A stretch of DNA of 42,618 bases from an uncultured Flavobacteriales bacterium (lineage in GTDB: Bacteria; Bacteroidota; Bacteroidia; Flavobacteriales_G; Salibacteraceae). The stretch's first letter is position 1. Each line of letters starts with the position of its first letter. The stretch is taken from positions 1 to 42,618 of the forward strand of contig CALCCE010000206.1 in assembly GCA_937899835.1 (NCBI GenBank), given 5' to 3'. Made by a program: the position numbers and the translations under genes. Under the pieces are notes generated by a model. That model searched no databases, had not been told where the DNA came from, and was given only the letters and a program-made list of their open reading frames with translations. This document shows positions 24,619 to 32,811 of this stretch, one piece after another.

Positions 24619-25728
24619 TTAAAACATCCTCAATGCCTTGCCAGATCCTGGAGGAATTCCTTCCTTTTTCAAGGCTTCTATCAGTTGTAACAGCTCTTGT
24701 TGCTCCAAATGCTCATTAAGAGGCTGGCTATGTTCATTCAGCAACTTTCCGCCCAATTTGTTTTGGCAGTATTGAGCTGCTTCCAACATTATTTTATAAA
24801 CGTTAATTGGATAAGCACTTCGCGGAATCGAAAACCCAAAAATTAAATTTTCAGGATTCATATTGCCGTTTTTGATTTCTTCGGGAAAAAAGAACCCCGG
24901 ATCGGTTGATGTCCAAACACTGAAATGCTGGTCGTGTCCGTATTTAGATTCGTAATTATTCCAATGAAAGATATCCATATCTCCCCAATTTAATCCAGTG
25001 CATTGTAGGGCATCCCAGGCTTCAATACCTTTAAATCTCTTGGCAGATTGCAGTATAATGATCGCATCTTTGTTGAATTGATTGTAAACATCAATTAGCC
25101 GCCTGGCTTTTTGAATGGCCACTGCAATCGATTCTTTCGTCTCTAATCTTACCGGGGTAGGGTAGTGCTGCAAACGTTTCTCCAACTCGGTTCGGTACCG
25201 TTCTAATTGGATGGGCGAATAATCCTGGGATTCCTCAGCATAAACTCTCTGAACATCTATTCCGATTTGAAGCTTGTTGTATTCATTCGGAGAGTCTCCT
25301 GCATTGGCATAGGTCCATTCTTTTTCTTCGATTGCATACCCGTATAAAGTCGAACTGAATTGAGACCTCCATTCGTAATCAAAAATTTTACTAAAATCTG
25401 CTTTATGGAAAATTTGCCCGTCCGTTGGAATCAATTCTATAACCCATTCCCTGCTGGGATCAGCCTGGTAGTCGTTTGGCTCATCAGTGTTCTTAGTTGG
25501 GAGTAATAGACGTTTGGGGTTGAGAATAGAAGAGGCATCTTCAGAAGGTTGGTCCAGCCCCAAATCCTTGATGCGTTGGTTGCTTCCGCTTTGGGTAGCA
25601 ATGAACATTTCATCTTCATTGGAAGATAAATCCGTTGAATGTCCAGAATTTCTTTTTTCAAACAGCGTGTAGATCAGCCGGGTTAATACTACTACCCCAA
25701 TGATTACGACTATGATGATTTTGACCAT
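24619..25728 (-). CDS. Membrane protein with ZipA-C-like domain
   Basis: A 369-residue protein. Residues 3-21 are an N-terminal transmembrane helix (IIIVVIIGVVVLTRLIYTL), followed by a polar linker to about 90. The rest resembles the ZipA C-terminal (FtsZ-binding) fold: REWVIELIP.DGQ.F at the start; then LNWGDMDIFHWNNY, close to the GDMNIFHRH signature of ZipA; then FSVWTSTDPGFF, matching the ANxxxPGxF element; and a C-terminal helix MLEAAQYCQNKLGGKLLNEHSQPL. The layout (N-terminal anchor, linker, C-terminal domain) is also that of ZipA. ZipA itself is known from Gammaproteobacteria, so a division role here is unproven. An extra segment of about 80 residues (YNKLQIGIDVQRVYAEESQD...) sits between the two halves. 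It lies 43 bp after the VWA lipoprotein gene and may be cotranscribed. Confidence 0.75.
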   Translation of the reverse strand: MVKIIIVVIIGVVVLTRLIYTLFEKRNSGHSTDLSSNEDEMFIATQSGSNQRIKDLGLDQPSEDASSILNPKRLLLPTKNTDEPNDYQADPSREWVIELIPTDGQIFHKADFSKIFDYEWRSQFSSTLYGYAIEEKEWTYANAGDSPNEYNKLQIGIDVQRVYAEESQDYSPIQLERYRTELEKRLQHYPTPVRLETKESIAVAIQKARRLIDVYNQFNKDAIIILQSAKRFKGIEAWDALQCTGLNWGDMDIFHWNNYESKYGHDQHFSVWTSTDPGFFFPEEIKNGNMNPENLIFGFSIPRSAYPINVYKIMLEAAQYCQNKLGGKLLNEHSQPLNEHLEQQELLQLIEALKKEGIPPGSGKALRMF

Positions 25729-25771
25729 TTGATTTTGCTTTCACTCTTAGTTGTCCAAAACCTTATCAAAA

Positions 25772-26794
25772 CTATTTTCTAATCAAAATTTTTCTCTGAT
25801 CGACCTGCTCGTTGTTCTTGGTCAACACCCGGAGGACATATAAATCTTCTTTACTGCCGCTTAAGTCGATTTGGTGTTTTTTGTTCGCTACTTTTCTTTG
25901 GTAGACCAATGCTCCACTCGAACTGAATACTTCTAAGGTGTATTCTTGCTCCTTTTCAAATAAAATGTTGAACAAGCCGGCGGAAGGATTAGGGTAGACG
26001 GAAGCAATTAGATTTTCCTTAGCAGGTCCAGGTTTTTCACCGGCAAAACCAACCACTATTGGATAATAGTTCATTAGTATTTCCTTCGTATTTGCGGCAT
26101 CAATCACATCTTGAACGGAGTAGCTGGCTAGCGGTGGTACCAGTGAAGGAGCATCACCGATAAGTAGGATCACTCTTTTGTTGGTCGAAGTCCAATTCAG
26201 TTCATTAATTACGGCATAAGCTCCATCGGTCACCGACTCCGGTGCGTCTCCTCCTCCCGAATACCGAACGGTTTTAAACTTCTTTGCGAGTCGGTCAAAA
26301 TCCTGACTAAATGAATTGATTTCAAGCCACAATTTTCCATCCTCATTTTTGTCTCCATAATAGGCGAGGGCCACATTCACATTTTTGTAAGCCTTAATGG
26401 CGGCAAATATTCGATCCATACTACTTTGAATAATATAGATGTCGTCCATCATACTGCCGGTTTTGTCAATAAGGAAACACAAATCGATGTTGTCGTCTCC
26501 GTGGGTTTCGAGCACTTCAATAATGGTTTCAACCACCGAGAGGGCATTGGCAGCCAGGTACATTTCCCCTTTGGTTTCCGTGGCTAAATTTTGGAAAATG
26601 GCGATGGTGGTAGTGTCGAATTGTAAATAATTGATGACAGTAGGCAGGGCTACCTCGGTGATCAGTAGCGAGTCTACACGGGTTATGGAAGAATCACTAA
26701 ATGGAGGTGGAGCCGACTTTTCGGGAATGGGTTCTTCCGTGGGGGCGCAAGCGTAGATTCCGAAAACAAAAAGCAGGAGCAGGAGCGTTTTCAT
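25772..26794 (-). CDS. VWA-domain lipoprotein with C-terminal T9SS sorting domain
   Basis: A 340-residue protein. The frame is open from 26848, but ATG 26794 gives a lipoprotein signal (MKTLLLLLFVFGIYAC). A von Willebrand A domain covers about 80-255, with a MIDAS-like DKTGSM in place of the common DxSxS, plus YSGGGDAPESV and ILLIGDAPS strands. The last 75 residues are a type A T9SS sorting domain (VYPNPSAGLFNILF, LEVFSSSGALVY). Lipobox and T9SS tail together are unusual, since the tail is normally cut off when the protein is moved to the surface. VWA domains mediate metal-dependent protein contact. It precedes the ZipA-like gene and has a TATCTTTG box upstream. Confidence 0.85.
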   Translation of the reverse strand: MKTLLLLLFVFGIYACAPTEEPIPEKSAPPPFSDSSITRVDSLLITEVALPTVINYLQFDTTTIAIFQNLATETKGEMYLAANALSVVETIIEVLETHGDDNIDLCFLIDKTGSMMDDIYIIQSSMDRIFAAIKAYKNVNVALAYYGDKNEDGKLWLEINSFSQDFDRLAKKFKTVRYSGGGDAPESVTDGAYAVINELNWTSTNKRVILLIGDAPSLVPPLASYSVQDVIDAANTKEILMNYYPIVVGFAGEKPGPAKENLIASVYPNPSAGLFNILFEKEQEYTLEVFSSSGALVYQRKVANKKHQIDLSGSKEDLYVLRVLTKNNEQVDQRKILIRK

Positions 26795-27135
26795 ACCAAT
26801 ATTCAATACAAATAGGTAATCCTCAAAGATAGTTGAATTCGGCTCCAAAGCCTTTCTGTTTTGGGCATTTCATCAGGTGTTTTTCTGCCCATCATTCACC
26901 TTGTGTCAATCGGTTTGAGTTGTATGTACAATCAGGTAATTGCCTCCACAAAATGCCTGTAGTTAAGGCTGCAGTATTGAAATTTAGTTACCTAAGAAGG
27001 GAGTGAAAATTTTTAGAAAATCCTTAACCGAAAGAGGACCTTAAAGAAACCTCCCAAACCGGAATCGTCCCAAAGACCATCCATTTTTCGGTGTTTTGTA
27101 CTATGCTGTGATTTTAAGCGGATTAGACCGGTTTT
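26795..27135. other. Non-coding gap upstream of the VWA gene
   Basis: No gene is seen on either strand. It holds the candidate -7 box at 26824-26831 for the minus-strand VWA lipoprotein gene and the 3' end of the LRR gene at its right border, without a clear terminator hairpin. Confidence 0.4.
26824..26831 (-). promoter_or_regulatory. Candidate -7 box of the VWA lipoprotein gene
   Basis: On the minus strand the bases read TATCTTTG, matching TAnnTTTG. The start codon is at 26794, so the leader would be about 25 nt. A TTTG at 26849-26846 lies only 14 bp away, too close for a normal -33 element, so only the -7 box is supported. Confidence 0.4.
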
Positions 27136-27972
27136 TTACTTCTCCCAAATCTTTCGGATGAGTTTTAAAGAGGGTAGTTCTCCTAATTTCTTTCCCTGCT
27201 TCTGCTCACCGGCTTTTATCCTGATTACTCCGGGAACATCCTCGCCTCTGTCTAAACGTTTTTTGATTTCAACCCATTCCTGTTCTGCATCAGGAGGCTG
27301 TTGCAGATCAGGGCCACCTTTGTGCGGCTCCTGCACGTATTTCTCGTGCGGAGTTGGAAGCCGGGATTTACATGAAGTAGAACAAACATTGGCCAGCAGT
27401 GGAACCACATCGGTTCCAATCAGAAGCGAAATCCAGTATTGGTCGGTTTGGGCATAGGAAATGGGAGTATCGCAAACGCTACATTTCAGGTTTTGACTGT
27501 GATACCGAACGGGGTTACCCGCTAATGAAGGAAAAGGAGATCGGTGTTTGAAGTTGCCAAACAAGGCTCGGGTGCTTATCCTGCTATCTTTTAAGTGCTT
27601 GCATCTGGTGATTTCGTAAGGAAACCAATGGAGGTCATAAGAAGTGTAGGGGTCAAAGTATTCCAGCGATTCCATTTCACCGATTTCAGGTGGAAGCCAC
27701 TGTAGCCTGCTTCCATACAACCCAACCTTTTTCACCCGTTTGAGCTGCGCAATAGAGGCTGGAAGCGTATAGATTTGAGCGAAGAGTGCATCGCCTAAAG
27801 CTTCTCTTGGAGTAAATTCGTCATCTCCTGATGCAGCCAAGGCATCAATGTAAGCACAAAGCTTTCTCCACGCTTCTGAAGTTCGATCCTGGTGATCGGT
27901 TGGAAGAGTAGGGCCTTTCATTGGGTTGAGTTGGGGATGGGTATTGATTGAAGCACAATCGTAGGGTTTCAT
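27136..27972 (-). CDS. Leucine-rich repeat / zinc-ribbon protein
   Basis: A 278-residue protein from ATG 27972; an alternative ATG at 27921 (MKGPTLPTD) would remove 17 poorly ordered residues. Residues about 70-135 carry two to three LRR units of the LP..I..L..L type (LPASIAQLKRVKKVGLYGSRLQWLPPEIGEMESLEYF). A small zinc site follows, with CSVCDTP and CSTSC about 35 residues apart. The C-terminus is basic (KKRLDRGEDVPGVIRIKAG). No signal peptide is seen, so it is probably cytoplasmic. LRRs bind partner proteins; the partner is unknown. It follows the VOC gene by 34 bp on the same strand and may share its message. Confidence 0.75.
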   Translation of the reverse strand: MKPYDCASINTHPQLNPMKGPTLPTDHQDRTSEAWRKLCAYIDALAASGDDEFTPREALGDALFAQIYTLPASIAQLKRVKKVGLYGSRLQWLPPEIGEMESLEYFDPYTSYDLHWFPYEITRCKHLKDSRISTRALFGNFKHRSPFPSLAGNPVRYHSQNLKCSVCDTPISYAQTDQYWISLLIGTDVVPLLANVCSTSCKSRLPTPHEKYVQEPHKGGPDLQQPPDAEQEWVEIKKRLDRGEDVPGVIRIKAGEQKQGKKLGELPSLKLIRKIWEK

Positions 27973-28006
27973 TTGTCCTTCTTTCGATTTAGAACGCTTG
28001 TGTGTT

Positions 28007-28366
28007 CTAATCCTTGGGTAAAGGAGTTATGAGCCCGATAAGGTTACCAGCTACATCTCTAAACCAGGCAAAAGACCTCCCGTCCGGGAGCTCAATGGGT
28101 TGTACAAATACGGTTCCTCCGTTTGATTCAACTGCTTCCAAATCAGCGGTAAGAGAATCGGTTTCGATGTAAATAGTGACATAATTTTCAGGGTCCTTTG
28201 GCCCCAGTTGGTTGATGTGCCCACTGAGCGCATCCGGTGCTCCCGTATCTATTATCGCGGCATTGCCGTTTTTCGTCAGGTTCCAATCAAAAACACGCTT
28301 GTAAAACGCTGTGGTTTGGTCGATATCGCTGCAACCAATTTCAAAATGTACTACGGTTTTTTTCAT
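28007..28366 (-). CDS. VOC-family (glyoxalase/bleomycin resistance-like) protein
   Basis: A 119-residue protein. It has the standard vicinal-oxygen-chelate order: VVHFEIGCSDIDQTTAFYKRVFDWNL at the start, a central ALSGHINQLGPKDPENYVTIYIE, then TVFVQPIELPDGRSFAWFRDVAGNLIGL at the end. Metal ligands are only partly visible. H7 and E9 in VVHFEIG could serve, but the usual terminal Glu is not clear, so enzymatic activity is uncertain. Its genome context (LRR gene downstream, SDR terminator upstream) gives no substrate. Dimers of the fold are normal for the family. Confidence 0.85.
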   Translation of the reverse strand: MKKTVVHFEIGCSDIDQTTAFYKRVFDWNLTKNGNAAIIDTGAPDALSGHINQLGPKDPENYVTIYIETDSLTADLEAVESNGGTVFVQPIELPDGRSFAWFRDVAGNLIGLITPLPKD

Positions 28367-28464
28367 AATTATACACAGATCGATGTCTATTCCAAGTTAG
28401 CACATTTTTAGTCGGTTACGATGTCCGGGAATACAATATTCATCGATTGGGTATATATAAAGAA

Positions 28465-28490
28465 GGGCCATTCCCAACTAGGAATCGCCC
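28465..28490 (-). terminator. Terminator of the SDR gene
   Basis: On the minus strand GGGCGATTCC and GGAATGGCCC pair around a TAGTTG loop with one mismatch, followed by TTCTTTATAT. It lies 25 bp after the SDR stop at 28516. Confidence 0.7.
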
Positions 28491-28515
28491 CTCAATGATT
28501 TGAACTGTAAGGAAT

Positions 28516-29403
28516 TTAAGCTTCAGCTTCCGCTCCGGCCACTTTTAGCATGCCGTCGGTTCCGAAAGCAGTATATATTCCTTCCGTTACTTTGGCCAGG
28601 TGGTCGTTGTACCCTTCGATGTGGGTACCCATGCCCATTTTATCTACCACGGTGCGGAAAGAACGATTGCCGTGCGGTTGTGCCAATACGCTGGATACCG
28701 CCAGGGCCACATTTTTAGGGTCTTGCTCCGGATTGCCGGCCATGGCTTGTTCAAAGCCTTCAAAAGTAGCTTTGGGCGCGTGTTGAAAATCGCCGAATTC
28801 GGCATTGCGGCTATCATCGCTGGGCGTTACCAGGCTGTGCATGAAATTGGTAGGAAATCCACCGGGCTCGATCAATACCGATTCAATGCCAAAGCCGGAA
28901 AGTTCTACCCGGTTGTTTTCAGCCAAGGCTTCCAGGGCCCACTTACTGGCATTGTAAGGACCATAGAAGGGAATGGTCATCCGACCCAGCAGGCTGGAAA
29001 TGTAGACGATCACGCCTTTCCCTTGTTTTCTCAAATAGGGAAGGGCTGCCCGGTTCACCCGGTGTACACCTACAACATTGATGTCGAGAATGCGGTGGAA
29101 ATCTTCTGGAGTGAATTGTTCCTGAATGCCCAGTACACCCAGGCCGGCATTGTTTACTACGACATCCAAACCGCCGAGTAGTTCAATGGATTTAGCTACA
29201 CCCTGGTCTACACTTTCGGTACTGGTAACATCCATTTCTACCACCTGTGCACCCGCTTCACGCAATTTTGCTGCGTTTTCTGCATTACGGCCTTCAATGG
29301 CCCGCATGGTGCCTACTACCTGGTGACCTTCTGCCAACAGCTGGTTGACAATCAGTTGACCAAATCCGCCATTTGCTCCGGTTATAATTACTTTCTTAGA
29401 CAT
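28516..29403 (-). CDS. Short-chain dehydrogenase/reductase (SDR)
   Basis: A 295-residue classical SDR. The frame is open far upstream (to 29631), but ATG 29403 begins MSKKVIITGANGGFG, the Rossmann fold with the TGxxxGxG cofactor motif, so the extension is rejected. Further motifs are the NNAG stretch (DVVVNNAGLGV), catalytic S in VYISSLLGRM, and YxxxK in YGPYNASKWALE. A PGG motif after the active site closes the core. It should reduce or oxidise a small carbonyl or alcohol with NAD(P)H; the substrate is not shown. The AraC-family gene lies directly upstream on the same strand, with a candidate operator and -7 box between, so it is probably the regulated target. Confidence 0.93.
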   Translation of the reverse strand: MSKKVIITGANGGFGQLIVNQLLAEGHQVVGTMRAIEGRNAENAAKLREAGAQVVEMDVTSTESVDQGVAKSIELLGGLDVVVNNAGLGVLGIQEQFTPEDFHRILDINVVGVHRVNRAALPYLRKQGKGVIVYISSLLGRMTIPFYGPYNASKWALEALAENNRVELSGFGIESVLIEPGGFPTNFMHSLVTPSDDSRNAEFGDFQHAPKATFEGFEQAMAGNPEQDPKNVALAVSSVLAQPHGNRSFRTVVDKMGMGTHIEGYNDHLAKVTEGIYTAFGTDGMLKVAGAEAEA

Positions 29404-29444
29404 GTTTATTGGTTTTATTAGGTTGTGCTCGAAATCTGATAAGA

Positions 29445-29452
29445 CAAATGTA
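29445..29452 (-). promoter_or_regulatory. Candidate -7 box of the SDR gene
   Basis: The minus strand reads TACATTTG, matching TAnnTTTG, and starts about 42 bp upstream of the ATG at 29403. No -33 TTTG is seen at the usual distance, which is what one would expect of an activator-dependent promoter. Confidence 0.45.
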
Positions 29453-29490
29453 GCTGGGTGGTAAGGATGCAGAATGACCCTAAACTCAGG

Positions 29491-29507
29491 CCAAATGACC
29501 AATTTGG
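29491..29507. promoter_or_regulatory. Inverted repeat, candidate operator of the AraC-type regulator
   Basis: CCAAAT (29491-29496) and ATTTGG (29502-29507) are separated by GACCA. It lies about 40 bp upstream of the -7 box of the SDR gene, a normal place for an activator site, and 45 bp downstream of the AraC stop. Binding by that regulator is inferred. Confidence 0.4.
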
Positions 29508-29551
29508 AAGATGGGCTAAAAAAGTGGAAACAACCGGAATTGGGGCCGATG

Positions 29552-30454
29552 TTAGTGGCTCCGGCGGTAGGCTCCGGGAGTAAGTCCGGCCTGCTTTTTG
29601 AAAAAGCGGCTAAAGTGGGTTGCTTCCGCAAAACCTAAACGAAACCCAATTTCTTTCGCGCTCAGATCGGTGCTCTTCAGCAAGGCCTTAGCCGAACTCA
29701 CCATGCGATCGGCAATCCATTGGTGGGCCGAGCGGCCGGTTTTGGCTTTGATCACTTGGGTGAAATAGTTGGGGTGCAAATGGAGGTCGTGCGCGTAATC
29801 CTGCACTTGCCAAACGTGCTCGTGGCCCAGTTCGGTAAGACCGGTAAAATGCTCTTCAAGCCGTTGTTGGAAGGCGCGCACAATGCGGGAGTTGCCATCG
29901 CCTTCTGCAATAGGGTCATAAGTGTTCCAAAACTGCTCTTTTATCTTAAGCAATAGCACCACAAACAAACTGCTCAAAATTTTGGATTTGAAATGGGACA
30001 GTTGATTGAACTCCCGGTAGAGTTGTAAATACAAGGTCTCGAACTCGGAAAAATCAGCTTCGGAGAGCTGAATGGGAGGCACCGTTTCCGCCAACAGAAA
30101 AGGAAATTCTCCAAAAATATCCGGGTGTACATTCTCCCGCAAAAAGCTCTCGGTGAGGGTGACGATGTAGGCATCGTCACATGCCTCAATGAAAAACGAC
30201 TTGATGTGCCCCGGATTGGTAAAATACAAAGTGCGTTCCTGAAATTTGAACTCTTGCTCGTCGAGCGTGTAGGCTCCCTGGCCGCACTTTACAAAAACAA
30301 AAGAGAAATAATCGGCCCGGAAAATGGGCGATCGAAACGGAAGCGCATCATGAATTTCGGATAACGAGTGCACCGTGAATTCCAGGTCTTGGGTAACCGG
30401 CAGGTCCAAAGACTGGTACAGGTCCGAAATACTTTGGTGAACGATCAATTCCAT
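29552..30454 (-). CDS. AraC-family transcriptional regulator
   Basis: A 300-residue protein. The N-terminal half (about 30-170) is an AraC-type cupin-like sensing domain (FVFVKCGQGAYTLDEQEFKF). The C-terminal 100 residues hold the two helix-turn-helix motifs: VWQVQDYAHDLHLHPNYFTQVIKAKTG, then AKEIGFRLGFAEATHFSRFFKKQAGLTPGAYR, the AraC signature. It is encoded just upstream of the SDR gene on the same strand with 148 bp between, in which lie an inverted repeat and a -7 box. It therefore most likely controls that gene. The effector is not known. Confidence 0.93.
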   Translation of the reverse strand: MELIVHQSISDLYQSLDLPVTQDLEFTVHSLSEIHDALPFRSPIFRADYFSFVFVKCGQGAYTLDEQEFKFQERTLYFTNPGHIKSFFIEACDDAYIVTLTESFLRENVHPDIFGEFPFLLAETVPPIQLSEADFSEFETLYLQLYREFNQLSHFKSKILSSLFVVLLLKIKEQFWNTYDPIAEGDGNSRIVRAFQQRLEEHFTGLTELGHEHVWQVQDYAHDLHLHPNYFTQVIKAKTGRSAHQWIADRMVSSAKALLKSTDLSAKEIGFRLGFAEATHFSRFFKKQAGLTPGAYRRSH

Positions 30455-30528
30455 GGTGAAAGGCGCAAGGTGCTTCTACAAATTTGTTTATTTTTCAGAG
30501 AAAGAATGGTGGAATGGTGGGAGTTGGA

Positions 30529-31062
30529 TTATCCCCAAAAACTGTAGGATATCATAAGAAAGATTTCTCGAAGGAGGTACAGCCCAATGCCAACTGCAGG
30601 ATAAAACCACCAGCGTGGCGGGGGTTGCAGTTGCAAAAGCGAGCGAACTGGCGAGCTCCTCAACCAAACCAATACCGGAATGTAAATCAGAAATGGAATG
30701 AATCCGGTGGCTTTGCCCAAACTCCAGTGAATTGGCTCGGTGATATTCCCCAAAGCCTCCATAGACAAAATGATCATTACTGCATTCCAACCCAAATAAC
30801 TCCACTTTGGACGCAACTGCACCGCCATGCCACTGCCCATCCAAAGCAAGCCAATCACAAAGTCAATGAGGTAGTGGTAAATCATTGGCCGGGCAAATAG
30901 ATAAAGCACCCCTGGCGGACCGCCATAGTAACCGTAATGCAATGCGTTGTAATAATCCACCAAAGTGGAGTAAAAGATCCACCAGCCCCACAACACGCTG
31001 AGAATAGACACCCAAAAGAGGGTTTTTTTTTGAAGGGGTTGGGAAAGTACGAGTGGAAACAT
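30529..31062 (-). CDS. Polytopic membrane protein, unknown
   Basis: A 177-residue protein with about four transmembrane helices: SILSVLWGWWIFYSTLVDYY, LIDFVIGLLWMGSGMAV, AVMIILSMEALGNI with the following FIPFLIYIPVLVWL, and FYPAVGIGLYLLREIFLM. It contains GGPPGVLYLFARPMIYHYLIDF in the first loop. I do not recognise a named family. It follows the DUF2071 gene on the same strand with about 80 bp between, so it could be the end of the DoxX/DUF2071 unit. Aromatic content is high. Confidence 0.75.
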   Translation of the reverse strand: MFPLVLSQPLQKKTLFWVSILSVLWGWWIFYSTLVDYYNALHYGYYGGPPGVLYLFARPMIYHYLIDFVIGLLWMGSGMAVQLRPKWSYLGWNAVMIILSMEALGNITEPIHWSLGKATGFIPFLIYIPVLVWLRSSPVRSLLQLQPPPRWWFYPAVGIGLYLLREIFLMISYSFWG

Positions 31063-31141
31063 AAACAGCAGGATTAGATGCTTGCCTCATCAAATAGCTT
31101 GCCTTGTGACCTAAAGCGTATCTTTTCGGAAAAATTGTCAG

Positions 31142-31885
31142 CTAAAGTTGAGTTGGTAAGGTTTCTGTCACCCCTTTTTTCCAGGAGTAAGGCACCTGCT
31201 CTACGCGAAAAGCACTGGCCAATTGAGGTGTTGGCAGGTCTAAGGTGTTCCAGAAAGGCACCTCATGCTCCAGAACGGTGGTGGGAGTCGGCCGCCAATT
31301 GTTGCGCACCCCTTCTACCCAGAGCACCGCTGGTATCTTTGGCAGATGCGTAAAGGTAAAAGGCAAAGGACCGGCAAACCGACGGGCCTCTTTCCAGTTG
31401 GAAAAAGGAGAGCCTTCTGGCAATGCAGCAGCTGCATCACCGTGCGTAGTCAATACGTTGAAGTCGCTTTGTGTGGAATGGATGTGCCACTGGTCTGCTG
31501 TGATCTTCCACGCTAATGGTTGCAAATGATACCGGTAGTGGGTGAAGGAATTGCCAAGGCGTACCATTGATCGCCGGTTCGTTTCCGAGCGAAGTATGTA
31601 AAGCCCCCGTTTTCGTTTGCCATCGGGATGCGTGTAGCGCACAAAAATCCGGTATCCGGCCAGTAGGAAATTCCGGCCCATCCATGAAGGAAAACCCGTA
31701 GGGCGCAAATGTTGTGTATCTACCAAAGCAATGGCGACAAAGCCCCAATGCTCTTGAAACAGATCGGGAACCAAACAATCGGGAAGTAATGGACGCAGGG
31801 AATCTGCAGGAACCGCATAGGTGAGCACCAGCGATTTGCGAAAGTAGGCCGAAACTCCAAACGGGTGATTTTGCAACCAACTCAT
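31142..31885 (-). CDS. DUF2071-family protein
   Basis: A 247-residue soluble protein. The N-terminus (NHPFGVSAYFRKSLVLTYAVPADSLRPLLPDCL) and the central GRNFLLAGYRIFVRY block fit DUF2071, the YqjF-like family, whose proteins fold like acetoacetate decarboxylase. The catalytic lysine of that enzyme is not evident here, so enzymatic activity is doubtful. Its ATG overlaps the stop of the DoxX-like gene by four bases (31882-31885), so the two are coupled. DUF2071 and DoxX-like genes often stand together, sometimes next to epimerase-like SDR genes; this agrees with known neighbourhoods. Confidence 0.85.
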   Translation of the reverse strand: MSWLQNHPFGVSAYFRKSLVLTYAVPADSLRPLLPDCLVPDLFQEHWGFVAIALVDTQHLRPTGFPSWMGRNFLLAGYRIFVRYTHPDGKRKRGLYILRSETNRRSMVRLGNSFTHYRYHLQPLAWKITADQWHIHSTQSDFNVLTTHGDAAAALPEGSPFSNWKEARRFAGPLPFTFTHLPKIPAVLWVEGVRNNWRPTPTTVLEHEVPFWNTLDLPTPQLASAFRVEQVPYSWKKGVTETLPTQL

Positions 31886-32259
31886 ACGCTTGGAGGCTTT
31901 AGGTAAAACTCATGGAAGTATAAGTAAGCCGAAAAAAATACAGCAAAAACCAGGTTCAACCTGCCCCAAAGTAAAAGATCAGAGACCAGGAAAAACTCCA
32001 TTACATTCATGACCATCACCAGGCCGATCTGCAAAAAGGTAACCAGCCGCGATTGCCAGCGCGTGAGAATCACCATTGCGAGCGCTGTTTCAGAAAGCCC
32101 GATGAGCAGGGTAAGTTCCGAAGCCCAGGCTTCTCCCAAAATAATCCCAACAATTTCCTGGTGCCGTGGTACGAAGTCCAAGACCTTGCACACCAGCCCG
32201 TTCAGCACCCAAACCAAGGCGATGGCAACCAATGAAATCCAGTAAAAAACGACACGCAT
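31882..32259 (-). CDS. DoxX-like membrane protein
   Basis: A 125-residue protein. The frame opens at a TTG (32271), but ATG 32259 (MRVVFYWISLVAIALVWVLNGLVCKV) is preferred. It has four transmembrane helices: residues about 3-23, 43-65 (WASELTLLIGLSETALAMVIL), 72-90 and 97-115. The pattern NGLVCKVLDFVPRHQEIV with a second-helix GLSE.A resembles the DoxX_3 family. The final stop overlaps the ATG of the DUF2071 gene. Function of such proteins is not settled. Confidence 0.82.
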   Translation of the reverse strand: MRVVFYWISLVAIALVWVLNGLVCKVLDFVPRHQEIVGIILGEAWASELTLLIGLSETALAMVILTRWQSRLVTFLQIGLVMVMNVMEFFLVSDLLLWGRLNLVFAVFFSAYLYFHEFYLKPPSV

Positions 32260-32442
32260 GCTTGGGGTCAATGTCTACAGTTATAAACCTTCTTATTGGC
32301 AATTGGTTCTCAGCGAAGGAAGGAACCTAAAAGCTACCAATCCAAAATGAATTGCCACACCGGAGGAAAAATCCGCTCTAAATAATGATAGCTGATCCAT
32401 ACCACCGGGTAGCTTCATCAAAGATTGAGGCTGGTGCATGAA

Positions 32443-32790
32443 CTATTTCGTAGTGGCCTTCGGCTTTAACGAACACACATAATCGAAGCTCATTTGCAAG
32501 TAATGCTCCATTTGTTGACGGTCTTCCAAAAGCGCATCGGGTACCGAAACGTATTCCTTCATCACCGTGTTGTAAGACACCGCAAGTTGGGTATTATGTT
32601 GTTCCAAAAAGTCCTCCCGGTCGGCTTTGGCCATACGCAAGGCCACTTTTCCGTCTTTTCCAAAAAAAGTGAACATGTGGCCGTTGTGTGATGTGTAAGG
32701 GTTTGCTTTTCCCTTTCGGGTAATCTTAGGGTGCGAAGCAATCAGTTCATCGTAGTGGGCCAGGGCTTCTTGATGCTCGGCTAAACTCAT
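32443..32790 (-). CDS. TfoX-N-like small protein
   Basis: A 115-residue protein. The frame starts with TTG at 32811, but ATG 32790 (MSLAEHQEALAHYDEL) is the natural start. The core SHNGHMFTFFGKDGKVALRM, then LAVSYNTVMKEYVSVPD and YVCSLKPK, resembles the TfoX N-terminal/MmcQ-like fold seen in many small Bacteroidota proteins. No catalytic residues are known. It sits 21 bp after the DUF2834 gene on the same strand and may share a message with it and the Crp-like gene. Confidence 0.72.
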   Translation of the reverse strand: MSLAEHQEALAHYDELIASHPKITRKGKANPYTSHNGHMFTFFGKDGKVALRMAKADREDFLEQHNTQLAVSYNTVMKEYVSVPDALLEDRQQMEHYLQMSFDYVCSLKPKATTK

Positions 32791-32811
32791 GTCTCCAAGA
32801 TAAAAAAACAA

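Noticed and set aside
29404-29631. N-terminal extension of the SDR gene
   Set aside because: It overlaps the 3' end of the AraC gene and lacks homology; the Rossmann motif starts at the ATG at 29403.
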